Assembly: GCA_021396245.1 (NCBI GenBank)
Contig: WNYE01000039.1
Location: 1-64,000 of the forward strand
Direction: 5' to 3'
Length of the DNA stretch: 64,000 nt
Source: Sporothrix humicola
Lineage: Eukaryota; Ascomycota; Sordariomycetes; Ophiostomatales; Ophiostomataceae
Below, in pieces: positions 22,351 to 30,666 of this stretch (position 1 is the stretch's first letter; each line of letters starts with the position of its first letter). A program made the translations under genes and the position numbers. The notes beneath the pieces are model-generated. The model was given only the letters and a program-made list of their open reading frames with translations. It was not told the DNA's origin and searched no databases.

Positions 22351-24063
22351 TCACTTTGCCCACGGAGCCTTTGTAACCACTGTATCTTGGCCTGCTGCCG
22401 GGCCACCTGCAGCAGCTGGCCTCTGGTTGTCGGGAGCCGGTCGTGGAAATCCAGTTGGTGGCGGTGCCCGTGTCCCAATACCAGGGACTCCAGCTCCTGG
22501 CCGAGCCGTAACTGGAGGCACTCGCGAATATGGGATGCCGGGGCCTGGCATAGCTCCAGGAGCCGCACCAGGCATTCGTGTAGCCTGTGCCCATGGCGCT
22601 CCTGTGGCCACCGGTGCACCTCCTGCCGATACTGGCATGCCTGTCGGTGGCATCTGTCCTGCTGCACCTGTACCTGCCCCCGGGCCCTTGAGTGACGCAG
22701 ACACTGCCGCTGCCGCCAGGGGCTGGTTCGTCATGTGCATCGTCGGCACCGGCGCCGCGGCCGCCGGATCTTCCTCCCACGAGAACAGCGACCCAAAGAC
22801 AAAGTGCTGCACGACGGGGAACTTGGACAGCACCTCGGCATTGAACATCTTGATCATGCCCTTGTTGATCTTTCCCCAGCCGTCCTGGATGCCCGAGACG
22901 TCAAACAGGATCGGGCTGTGTTCCCAAAAGGGGCCCTTTTTCACGTCGTTGATGAACCCGACGGCCGAGAAATACAAATTCAACTCGCGCTGGGTGGCGA
23001 CGACGTCGGGCTTGACAATGTCGCCCGGCTTGGCGACGCGGGGCGCGGACCCTTCCTGGGGCATGGACTCGTTGCCCAAAAAGGCAATGGGGCGGGTGAG
23101 CTGGGCGGACCCGAAAATGTAGGGCAAAAAGGAATGGTCATCAAGACCCCAGACGCCGTGGGAGCCGGCGGGTTCGAGTGTGTATGTGAGAATGAGCTTG
23201 CGGACGACGTGGAGGTACGGCTCAAGGACACCCAAGACTAGACTGCGCTCGACGGCCTCGCCGTCTGCACCCGGGTCGCCATCCGCAAACACACCCAGCT
23301 TCCACAGACAGCCCAAGAACGCCAGGAAACTCAGCTCGTGGCCGGTTCCATAGTCGAGGCGCTGCGCGCTGCCAAAGCCTCCGAGGAAGTACGCCTTGAC
23401 CTCGTCCATTGCCCCAGCGGGTGCGTCATCTCCATCTCCCTCTCCCTCTTTTTTTCCTGCCGCCTTCGCATGCCCCCCGATTGTAATGTACTCTTCCAGC
23501 AGCCCGGCCTCGACCTGCTCGCCCAGCAGCTGGTGCCACGTCCGGAAGCTCGCATTGCCAAACCGCCGCGGACCCGGGTCGGGCGGCGCCTGGTCGATGA
23601 TCGCCGTGATGCGTGCCAGCAGGGCTTGCAGGCGCTGCACCGACGGCGGGTCGTCGCTGCGCTTGGGCGACTGGAGCGTGAACAGAGTTGTGGTCGACGC
23701 GGTCGGCCGCTCGTTTGCGGCAGCAGGATCCGTCGAGTCTTTCCGCCGCGGGCACAGCGCGTGGTTCAGCTGCAGGACAAACAGGCCAATGTCGCGGTAG
23801 GCCTTGGACACGAGGAAGCGGGCAACGTCGGGCCCGTCGTTGATGCATTTCGACGGGCGGGCGAATGTGTGGGGAGAGGAGCCGTCATTGGAAGGGAGAA
23901 TCTCGAGTTTCGGTACTGACGGAATGGATGGTGTTGGTGTTGTTGAAGAGGAAGGTCGAGGAGGAGGAGGGAGGATGGTGGAGGAAGTCGATGCTGCCGG
24001 AGCTGTTAAGGAAGGCGCGACAGTTGCTGAAGGCTCAACCGCCTCTGGAGTACTGGAAGACAT
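22351..24063 (-). CDS. PP2A phosphatase activator PTPA (Rrd family), 570 aa
   Basis: PTPA/Rrd proteins are ATP-dependent activators and assembly factors of PP2A-type Ser/Thr phosphatases, with peptidyl-prolyl isomerase activity reported for the family. The conserved domain spans about residues 66-435: INDGPDVARFL (74-84), RRFGNASFRTW (166-176), DYGTGHELSF (237-246, the family's signature pocket), GVWGLDDHSFLPYIFGSAQL (303-322) and GPFWEHSPILFDVSGIQDGW (377-396). A Pro/Gly/Ala-rich tail (about 436-570) contains two APWA boxes, one at the very C-terminus. There are no introns. The ATG at 24063 is followed by a disordered Ser/Pro-rich segment, normal for fungal members. It lies downstream of rad4 on the same strand (475-bp gap). 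The family is certain; Rrd1 or Rrd2 cannot be assigned safely, although the N-terminal motif is more Rrd2-like. Confidence 0.96.
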   Translation of the reverse strand: MSSSTPEAVEPSATVAPSLTAPAASTSSTILPPPPRPSSSTTPTPSIPSVPKLEILPSNDGSSPHTFARPSKCINDGPDVARFLVSKAYRDIGLFVLQLNHALCPRRKDSTDPAAANERPTASTTTLFTLQSPKRSDDPPSVQRLQALLARITAIIDQAPPDPGPRRFGNASFRTWHQLLGEQVEAGLLEEYITIGGHAKAAGKKEGEGDGDDAPAGAMDEVKAYFLGGFGSAQRLDYGTGHELSFLAFLGCLWKLGVFADGDPGADGEAVERSLVLGVLEPYLHVVRKLILTYTLEPAGSHGVWGLDDHSFLPYIFGSAQLTRPIAFLGNESMPQEGSAPRVAKPGDIVKPDVVATQRELNLYFSAVGFINDVKKGPFWEHSPILFDVSGIQDGWGKINKGMIKMFNAEVLSKFPVVQHFVFGSLFSWEEDPAAAAPVPTMHMTNQPLAAAAVSASLKGPGAGTGAAGQMPPTGMPVSAGGAPVATGAPWAQATRMPGAAPGAMPGPGIPYSRVPPVTARPGAGVPGIGTRAPPPTGFPRPAPDNQRPAAAGGPAAGQDTVVTKAPWAK

Positions 24064-24537
24064 CGCAAATAGATGCGTGGTGACAATGGTAGGTGCTTTC
24101 GTCGAGCAAAAGCGGTCCTCCGGTCTCGTGTTGATGGTCAGATGTGAAATGCAAAAGGAAGGTCAAGCACCCCAATTGTACTCCGTAGTGCAGTAGGACT
24201 GACCCCACCATCAAGTAGGAATCCCTATGACGCCAATGCACCACCATTTGCCGCTAAGTCCTACGGGGCGATTTGTTAGTCAAATAAGCTCCAAGCTTGA
24301 TAACCTCAAGCCAATATCATTTTAATTCTCGGCTCTTTTCATAGTTTTTGTTGCGGATTTGTTCTGATATGATTAACATACATTCTATCACAGCTGAGGT
24401 CTATCATCCTCTTTGCAGAAGGGTATATTGACTGCAGATACAAGGTGCAATATTTTACAATATAAAAACAGGACAAGATGCCATATCCAACAAGGCAAAC
24501 GATATGCGTGAAGTCGTAGTAATCTGCGCATGATGCA
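24064..24537 (-). promoter_or_regulatory. PTPA upstream region and rad4 3' flank
   Basis: This 474-bp gap lies between two co-oriented genes. One exact TACTCCGTA motif (24179-24187) sits about 116 bp upstream of the PTPA ATG. The half next to rad4 is A+T rich, as expected for a 3' UTR and polyadenylation region. No intron or additional frame is evident. Confidence 0.5.
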
Positions 24538-27462
24538 TCACTCTGGAATAAATCCTCCACCACCGTAATCTTCGTCGTCGTTGATGAAGCCGCCGCCACC
24601 GGCAAACTCTGCTTCGCCGTTCTCGTCTATGACCATGTCGTACTCTTCCGTGACATCGCTCTTGGCGTCATCAACGAGGTTTTCTTGTTCCTCGTCTTCG
24701 TCGTTGTCTGCTTCCACTTCGTCATCGTCTTCTTCTTCGTCCTCTTCCTCACCACCGTCAACCTCCTCCTCTTCCGCATCACTGACATCTTCACCTCGGT
24801 CCTCGGCGGCATTCCGGATCCGCTGCCGAATCCGCAGGCCACGCAAAAAGACAGTCCACATCCGCAGGGCAGCACGTGCCTTGCGCTCCGCAACCGCCTG
24901 GACGGCCAAGTCCTTGAGTCCGTCCAGAACAGCCCGCACCGCCTCGGCGTTTTCTTTGGCAACAACAACACCCCGCAACACGGCCGTGCCTTTGCGCCCC
25001 TGAAAGTTGAACCCGCAGAGGGCCGGCGCGTAGTCGACACCCAGCATGTACGCCGCTCGCGCGGCCACCTCCTCGTCAATGTGCTCGCCGCCCTCGGGCA
25101 CCATGCTAGGCACATACAGCTCAATGTTGCCAAATTTGTTCTTGGGAACACGACCGTCGACGACGGGCGGCGCGCGGTACAGCTCAGTCTGCTCGGGCGT
25201 GAAGATGGGGATGCCCAGCGGGCTGGGGTGGCCGTGGCCGTCACCAAACAAATCGTCCTCGTCAGGCTCCTCCTTTTCTGGCTCGTCGTCGTCGCCATCG
25301 AAAAGTCCCCGCTTTCGGGACACAGGTTTTGGCAGCCACTTGGCCGGGATCTCGTTGGGCAGGACCACTCTTCCCAAACGGTACCAGCGGTCGGCGGTGT
25401 AGGCGATGCGCACATCCTTTCGACGATAGATTCGTTCCAGGGGCGCTTTGGCACCAGCTGCTACCGTACCCACAGCTGTGGCGTTGGGCAGCAGCACCTC
25501 ATGCCTCCTCAAGTGGCGCACAAGGGCGTAGACGGGGTGGTTCTGGAAATCGGCCACGTTACGCGGCATCGGCTCGCGCGACTCGGCCGCATTGAGCTCG
25601 ATATCCTCAATCTGGTCGACGTCGGTGAGCTCCGACTCGCGGTAGTAGCGCAGCGCCCGACGGAGCCATTTCGAGCCGGAGATGGGTGCTCTTGTGGGTG
25701 TCTTTGCGGGTGATGTTGACGGTTCAAGCGAACCCACTTTTGCTTTCGCCTCCGCAATGGTGGGCGCCGGTTCCGCCACGCCATCAATCCGCGTCCGCTT
25801 CGTCTTGGCATTGTACGCCTTGGCATATCGCCGGGTGACGTCCTTTGCGTCTCCTTCGGCGGCGAAGCCGATCGCGTACGACAGCTGGTTGGCCTTGTCA
25901 GCAGCCGGCGGCTCGAGCTTGGCGGGTTTCCACTGTGTGCACGTCACGAGCGGGTCGACAGGCTGCCATTTTTGGTGGGCAGCGTCCAGCACCTCTACCC
26001 AGTAGACGGGGAAGGACGACTCGCCACGGACGACATGTCTGGAGGAGGATGAGGAGAAAGCTGGCGGCGGCCTTGGCTTTGGAGTTGTTGGCACAGATGG
26101 AATGTTGTATGCTGCGGCATCGGGATGGCCTAAACGACGACGAGGGGACAGGAACATGGCCTCGTTCTCTGAGTCTCCGCCGCTTTGGGCCTGTGTCGAT
26201 GGTGGTGGCGATCGGTAGATGCTGGGTATTGGATGTCGTGACGGAGTCGCTTTCGACGAAGCTTTTGCTTTCGGTTTTGCCATTGTCGGCGCATTGCCCA
26301 GAAACGATAATGGTTGTAAAGAACAGACCAGTCGTGTCTCAACGCCAGCTGCTCGTAACAAGGCACAAAAGAGCTGTGCACCAACATCGCGGGATCCTTG
26401 CATACTCTTTGCCGCAGCAATAAAGTCGTCCTTGTCCAGGACCGTCTCCATATCGCTCGGCAGCTCGTAGTCTTTCAGCTGTTCCGGGCTCTCGGCCCAC
26501 AACGCACGTCGTATCCCGCGTTCGGTAATCTGAAATCGCGTCTTGAACATGGTCGACACCTCCTTGATGCCGTTTTTGAGCGATTCGGTCTGGCCAAACT
26601 GTGTCAGATGGCCGCCCGGGTTGAGGTACGAGATCATCTTTTGGGTCAGTAGCGGCCGCAGCGCTTTCTGGACCTTGGCCGAGTTGCACCAGCGATTTCT
26701 CTGCGCGGCATGGGCCATGAGGCACAACAAGTGCATCTTGTGTATTTCGACGCGGTGCATCCGCTCGGCCCGGCTCAGCGGCTTCTTGCGGTTGGCCGGT
26801 TCTCGTTTTGCGCCAAATCGGCCGCCTCGTCGTGATGGTGTCGTCAAGACGTTTTCGTGTTCCGTCAGGTTCAGTTCGAGGGTGCCCGACGCCTCGTCTA
26901 ACTGTTGTGGCGGTCCACCCACCGATTTGGTGGGCGTCGATGATGCGCTAACAACGTCCTCAAAAGTAAACTGTACTTCTTCGTCCTCCACCTCTTCCTC
27001 TTCTTCATCGTCTTCGTCCTCGGAGTCGAGCTCCCTTGTCTGTATGACAGGCTCTGGAATCGCGATATCTTCAAACTCCATTCCATCCTCGCCCTCTTCT
27101 TCATCGTCTTCGTCATCATCGGCAATGACAATCGCATCTTTCTGTGCTCGCTCGCTTCGTGTTGGCACGTCGCTCTTTTCTCCGGGCCGTTTGATTCGCT
27201 TGACAGGTGGCTCGCCCGTTTCTTCCGTCAGGTCAATCGTTGTTCGTGTCGACCGTCGTGCCGCCGGACTCGGGATGCCTGCTTCAATCAGCATGTCCCG
27301 GTAGACGTTGGGCAAGCCCATGTCGGCACTCGACGCTGCTGTGGCATCTTCGCGTCGTTGTCGAGCGGTTGTTCGCCGCTGTTGTTGTCGCTGAGTCGCC
27401 GCCGCGCGCAGTGTGACGCCCCGGTGCTCGGCCGTATTCCCGCTGCGTCGTGTCGAGACCAT
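24538..27462 (-). CDS. rad4: DNA repair protein Rad4/XPC (Rhp41 type), 974 aa
   Basis: This is the damage-recognition subunit of global-genome nucleotide excision repair, which binds distorted DNA in the nucleus with Rad23 and recruits TFIIH. Regions in order are a basic N-terminus, a long acidic segment (113-163) with aromatic acidic motifs MEFEDIAIPEP (128-138) and QFTFEDVV (164-171), and a Rad4 transglutaminase-like domain in two parts (about 235-390 and 480-560, including PVYWVEVLD) split by a disordered insert. Then come beta-hairpin domains BHD1 (about 630-665), BHD2 (about 675-712, RKDVRIAY) and BHD3 (about 748-840, with RVPKNKFGNIELYVPSMVPE). A very acidic C-terminus ends GGGGFIPE. 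The gene is intronless, and its length is normal for filamentous fungi. It is transcribed divergently from the SET-domain gene. Confidence 0.97.
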   Translation of the reverse strand: MVSTRRSGNTAEHRGVTLRAAATQRQQQRRTTARQRREDATAASSADMGLPNVYRDMLIEAGIPSPAARRSTRTTIDLTEETGEPPVKRIKRPGEKSDVPTRSERAQKDAIVIADDDEDDEEEGEDGMEFEDIAIPEPVIQTRELDSEDEDDEEEEEVEDEEVQFTFEDVVSASSTPTKSVGGPPQQLDEASGTLELNLTEHENVLTTPSRRGGRFGAKREPANRKKPLSRAERMHRVEIHKMHLLCLMAHAAQRNRWCNSAKVQKALRPLLTQKMISYLNPGGHLTQFGQTESLKNGIKEVSTMFKTRFQITERGIRRALWAESPEQLKDYELPSDMETVLDKDDFIAAAKSMQGSRDVGAQLFCALLRAAGVETRLVCSLQPLSFLGNAPTMAKPKAKASSKATPSRHPIPSIYRSPPPSTQAQSGGDSENEAMFLSPRRRLGHPDAAAYNIPSVPTTPKPRPPPAFSSSSSRHVVRGESSFPVYWVEVLDAAHQKWQPVDPLVTCTQWKPAKLEPPAADKANQLSYAIGFAAEGDAKDVTRRYAKAYNAKTKRTRIDGVAEPAPTIAEAKAKVGSLEPSTSPAKTPTRAPISGSKWLRRALRYYRESELTDVDQIEDIELNAAESREPMPRNVADFQNHPVYALVRHLRRHEVLLPNATAVGTVAAGAKAPLERIYRRKDVRIAYTADRWYRLGRVVLPNEIPAKWLPKPVSRKRGLFDGDDDEPEKEEPDEDDLFGDGHGHPSPLGIPIFTPEQTELYRAPPVVDGRVPKNKFGNIELYVPSMVPEGGEHIDEEVAARAAYMLGVDYAPALCGFNFQGRKGTAVLRGVVVAKENAEAVRAVLDGLKDLAVQAVAERKARAALRMWTVFLRGLRIRQRIRNAAEDRGEDVSDAEEEEVDGGEEEDEEEDDDEVEADNDEDEEQENLVDDAKSDVTEEYDMVIDENGEAEFAGGGGFINDDEDYGGGGFIPE

Positions 27463-27982
27463 CGCGGGAGGTGGTAGGCAGCAAGGCTGCTGTCAATGCT
27501 CCAGAGAGGTGTATCCAAGAAAAGGAAATGGCACGCTCAATTTGGGCGCATGTCGTGCTGCATAGTCGTAGTTGGCTCTTGCATGAGGCTTGTTGTCAGA
27601 AAGGAAGGCAGCAGAGATTGTCGTCGATCAGGGATGGGATTGAATGGCAACGTCAGAGGACAGGGCTGTGTCAGAGTTGGAACGTGAACGGACAAAAAAG
27701 AGTGGCACCCCCGCGTTCTGGAGCCTAAATCCAGTTGCGAGTCTGCCACGAAAGCACGTGACATCCCATGACGTACTCTAATGACAATCCTTACTCACCA
27801 AAAATTTGCCATGAGACCTGCACCAAGTTGCTTCATGCAATTGTTTATTTGATTCGTTTTCTGTTCTTTTCATTTTCCGATTTATGTTTAGATTTTTAGA
27901 TGACAATAGATTTGTTGCAATTTCACACCGTCACATTTTTCTTAATAATTAATCTCGCCTCTTCCACAACAACCACAGCACA
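27463..27982. promoter_or_regulatory. Shared divergent promoter of rad4 and the SET gene
   Basis: This 520-bp region lies between two start codons in head-to-head orientation. It contains an E-box CACGTG (27755-27760) and a CRE/ATF-like TGACGTA (27769-27775) within 21 bp of each other, followed by an A+T-rich segment towards the SET gene. The sites are exact matches to common bHLH and bZIP half-sites; use in vivo is inference. Confidence 0.5.
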
Positions 27983-29044
27983 ATGGCAAACAACGACAGA
28001 GGACGAGGACGGGGCCGTGGAGGTCCTGTTCGTGCTGGAAGAATGGGCATTCGGGGAGGGCCTCCACGAGGGCCAGGGAGAGGAGGTTTTTCACAAGGTC
28101 CTGGGTCTGGCTCTGGCTCTGGCTCAGAATCGCCACCCAGAGACATACCAGCAAATTGGCCATCCAACGTCACATACCTCACAACGCCCGTCTACGCAGG
28201 TATCTCACAACGTCAGCGCCAAATGCTGCAGACACAGCCTGCCGACCTGCCAGGAGCATCCTACAACATTCAGCCCTTGTCAGAAGTGCCTTCGATCCTG
28301 CGGTTTGGGCCCAGTCCGCTCGTCGAGATCCGGTCCATCACCGACCCACACCACCCAGCCTGTGGCCAGCGAGGCCTCTTTGCCGCCCGCAACCTAAGGG
28401 CAGGTTCTTTTATCCTGCCCTACCTGGGAGTGTACCACCGAGGAAATGTCGCTGCAGGTCGCCCAGGCACAAACCCGCACAACAAGCGCGAGTCCGACTA
28501 TGATCTGTGGCTCGACCGAGACGCCGACGTCGCCGTCGATGCCGACCGCCAGGGCAACGAGGCCCGCTTTGTGAACGACTACCGAGGAACAGGGAAGCCC
28601 CGGGCGAATGCCGAGTTCCGTGAAGTCTGGGACCCGCGGCGTGGCGAGCGGTGCATGGCGGTGTTTGTACTGCCAGCAGGAAAGAAGGCACTGTTGCAAG
28701 CAGCAGCCAATGGCCAGAGCCGAGCCAGTGTGGGCGGCATTGCCCAGGGCGACGAGATCTTAGTGAGCTACGGCAAGGGCTTCTGGGAGATGCGACAAAA
28801 AGAGGCCGAGAGTGCAAAAGATGCGGGGCCGAACCAGGTCGAAAACGGAGAGGAAGTGTCGCCAACACAGGAAGAAGCTGCCGAACCGCTACCATTGTCG
28901 ACAGTTCCTGAGAGTCCAGATTTGCCAGAAGCGATGGGCAACGAAACAGCACCAGAAAAGGCTCAAGCCGCGTCCGTTTCGGACCAAATGGGCTCGCTCA
29001 AGGTCGTGGGCAAGTTTCCACAGAATATCGCATGGAAGAAATGA
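27983..29044 (+). CDS. SET-domain protein with RG-rich N-terminus, 353 aa
   Basis: A likely S-adenosylmethionine-dependent protein lysine methyltransferase; the substrate is unknown. Residues 5-36 are an Arg-Gly repeat (RGRGRG, RGGPPRGPGRGG) like RNA-binding GAR segments, followed by alternating Gly-Ser. The SET fold spans about 110-268: GQRGLFAARNLRAG (128-141) for SAM binding, GNEARFVNDYRG (191-202) in the pseudoknot region where histone methyltransferases have RFINHSC, and GDEILVSYGKGFW (256-268) with the catalytic-type tyrosine. No pre-SET or post-SET cysteines are visible, and the C-terminal 85 residues are disordered. It is intronless; the ATG at 27983 is the first in frame. The SET call is firm. 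Activity on histones versus non-histone or ribosomal substrates is open. Confidence 0.88.
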   Translation: MANNDRGRGRGRGGPVRAGRMGIRGGPPRGPGRGGFSQGPGSGSGSGSESPPRDIPANWPSNVTYLTTPVYAGISQRQRQMLQTQPADLPGASYNIQPLSEVPSILRFGPSPLVEIRSITDPHHPACGQRGLFAARNLRAGSFILPYLGVYHRGNVAAGRPGTNPHNKRESDYDLWLDRDADVAVDADRQGNEARFVNDYRGTGKPRANAEFREVWDPRRGERCMAVFVLPAGKKALLQAAANGQSRASVGGIAQGDEILVSYGKGFWEMRQKEAESAKDAGPNQVENGEEVSPTQEEAAEPLPLSTVPESPDLPEAMGNETAPEKAQAASVSDQMGSLKVVGKFPQNIAWKK

Positions 29045-29178
29045 ACAGGTCGAATTGATGGATCTATCTACCAAAAAGTCCCCAGTGGTAGAGGGACAGA
29101 CGGCTCAAAGGCTAAAATCCATGAGATTGACAGGCCATGCCGGCGCCCTCATCTCGTCCTCCGCTCCTGCAGCCCTTC

Positions 29179-29463
29179 CTACCACGTCCGCATTTCCACC
29201 GCTTTCCTATCGGTATCCTCCTTCCCATTCAGTCGTCCATACGCCTCTCGTTTGACTCTGGTCTGCGTTGTTGCCCAGAGACCAATGCTTCCGAGCAAGA
29301 GGGCAATGATGACGATACCAAAGGCAACCCCGACCTGGCTGCCGGCCGACAGTCCAGAGCTGCTTCCGTTGTTGTCGCTAGGCAGTGTCGTATTTTGACC
29401 GGCCACGTTCGAGGTTGTTTGGAGGGCAGGTGCGCCGCTTGTCGTCGTTGAGGAAGGGGCCAT
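29179..29463 (-). CDS. Small single-pass membrane protein, 94 aa
   Basis: The frame begins at ATG 29463 in a good context (CCACCATG); the frame is open further upstream but without an ATG. The N-terminal half is Ser/Thr/Asn-rich with Asn-glycosylation sequons. One hydrophobic helix follows (VGVAFGIVIIALLLGSIGLW), then a basic TRVKR stop-transfer segment and a charged tail. There is no cleavable signal peptide, so an N-out/C-in topology is expected. The layout (GLSAGSQVGVAFG before the helix) resembles fungal Mid2-like or other small cell-surface membrane proteins. It is convergent with the SET gene (134-bp gap). An upstream exon cannot be excluded. Confidence 0.5.
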   Translation of the reverse strand: MAPSSTTTSGAPALQTTSNVAGQNTTLPSDNNGSSSGLSAGSQVGVAFGIVIIALLLGSIGLWATTQTRVKREAYGRLNGKEDTDRKAVEMRTW

Positions 29464-30276
29464 GGTGGCTGTTGAGCTGTCCTGGTCGCTTCGTTGAAAC
29501 TTTGCATGTGATGGCAGAAGGAGGAAGGAGTGGTCGATCCCAGCTGGAAAGAACGAACCTTCCACGAGAAGAATACTAAATGGCAGGATCGTTCGGCTGT
29601 TTTGCTATTTTGAAATGCAAAGGGAAAGAATGGGCTGTGCTCCTTTTCAGATCTTGAAGGAAAGAGCGAGCGGCATGGCACCAGAATTTAAGGGGCTTCC
29701 ACCTTTTTAGACATCACGGGCACCTAAAATAAAATAGACTCGTTGCAAATAAATCATATATGATAGAATGTATCAACAAGGTGAGTGGTGAGTAAGTTCT
29801 AAATTTTTAGGGGTGCGTTTGTTATGTGATATTTGACAGGTGCCCTCTAGCCATGGAAGCGCACCTCCTTCCCGAGACAGAACCAATTACCATCGTGGCA
29901 TGGTTGAATATGACAGTCGCTCTTTCCCAATGCCGACAGTAAATTCCAAAATATCGTGGAGGAAGGAGACGCAGTCGTGGCTTCTGATAATACTTTTGAT
30001 ATCGCACCTGCCATATTACATCAAGTTGTGGCCGAATTAGGGTCTGAGAAATGTAAACAAAAACAATGCTTTCCCCCTTTTCCCTTTGTCACATCCATCA
30101 CCTTACCATAAGCACAACATTGTCAAACCAAAACATCATCGTTCAGACCCAGCATACATTTCTGCTACCAGCTTTAGTTTGTCCCCCCAGTCATCGATCC
30201 ATCAGCTATCAAGCAATATCATCGTTCAAAACATCTCATTGTCCCGTGTCCCCCTTTGGCTCTCAATAGACACCCC
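29464..30276. promoter_or_regulatory. Divergent intergenic region, 813 bp
   Basis: This lies between the small membrane protein gene (-) and the first frame of the ATGA pair (+). It holds an A+T-rich core (29720-29810), a TTTTAGGG octamer at 29805 and a weak inverted repeat (29721-29818). No gene is called in it. Confidence 0.5.
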
Positions 30277-30666
30277 ATGAGTGACGAGATTCGCAAGGGT
30301 CTCGGAATCGACATTCCCAAAGTGGACAATCGTTCATACTCAAACTCCCAGAAGCCATCGCCGGTTCGTGAGTTTGAGGACATTCTCGACCGTGAGATCA
30401 CAGACTTGGCTTTGGCAGCTCTCGTTGGTGACAACGAGGAAGAAACCTCTGGTGAAGACCAGCAGTTCATCGACGACGGTGACGAAGACGACGTCAACAA
30501 CGAGGCCAACAAAGCCAACGTCGACAGAAATCCCGCGGTACGCAACGCCAGCAAGAGTACCAAGAGCAGCAAGAAGACCTTCAAGTCCAGAATCATCAAT
30601 TTGTTCAACAAGCTCAGAGGCAAAACAAACTCGCCAAACCGTCCAACGCTTCAGATTCCACAATGA
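30277..30666 (+). CDS. Hypothetical acidic/basic bipartite protein, 129 aa (upstream cistron)
   Basis: I do not recognise this family. From the ATG at 30277 the protein has a short N-terminal region (DEIRKGLGIDIPKV), a helix-prone segment (REFEDILDREITDLALAALV), an acidic stretch (about 53-72), and a strongly basic C-terminal part that includes an amphipathic FKSRIINLFNKLRGK. Codon use looks protein-coding. Its TGA stop overlaps the ATG of the next frame in the tetranucleotide ATGA. A consensus donor GTGAGT (30368) and an acceptor at 30418 would remove 51 bases in frame, so the central part may be optional. The two frames could be one gene joined by an unseen intron, a frameshifted gene, or a true dicistron. 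Confidence 0.55.
   Translation: MSDEIRKGLGIDIPKVDNRSYSNSQKPSPVREFEDILDREITDLALAALVGDNEEETSGEDQQFIDDGDEDDVNNEANKANVDRNPAVRNASKSTKSSKKTFKSRIINLFNKLRGKTNSPNRPTLQIPQ

Noticed and set aside
24685..25713. 342-codon + strand frame inside rad4
   Set aside because: Antisense shadow of the rad4 BHD region and acidic tail.
29721..29818. Inverted repeat CACCTAAAAT ... TTTTTAGGGGTG as a possible MITE
   Set aside because: The arms need a two-base gap and diverge quickly, and no target duplication is seen.
30538..30590. 53-bp intron joining the two ATGA-linked frames
   Set aside because: The phases fit, but the donor GTACGC is weak and there is no branch point or pyrimidine tract; kept only as an alternative hypothesis.
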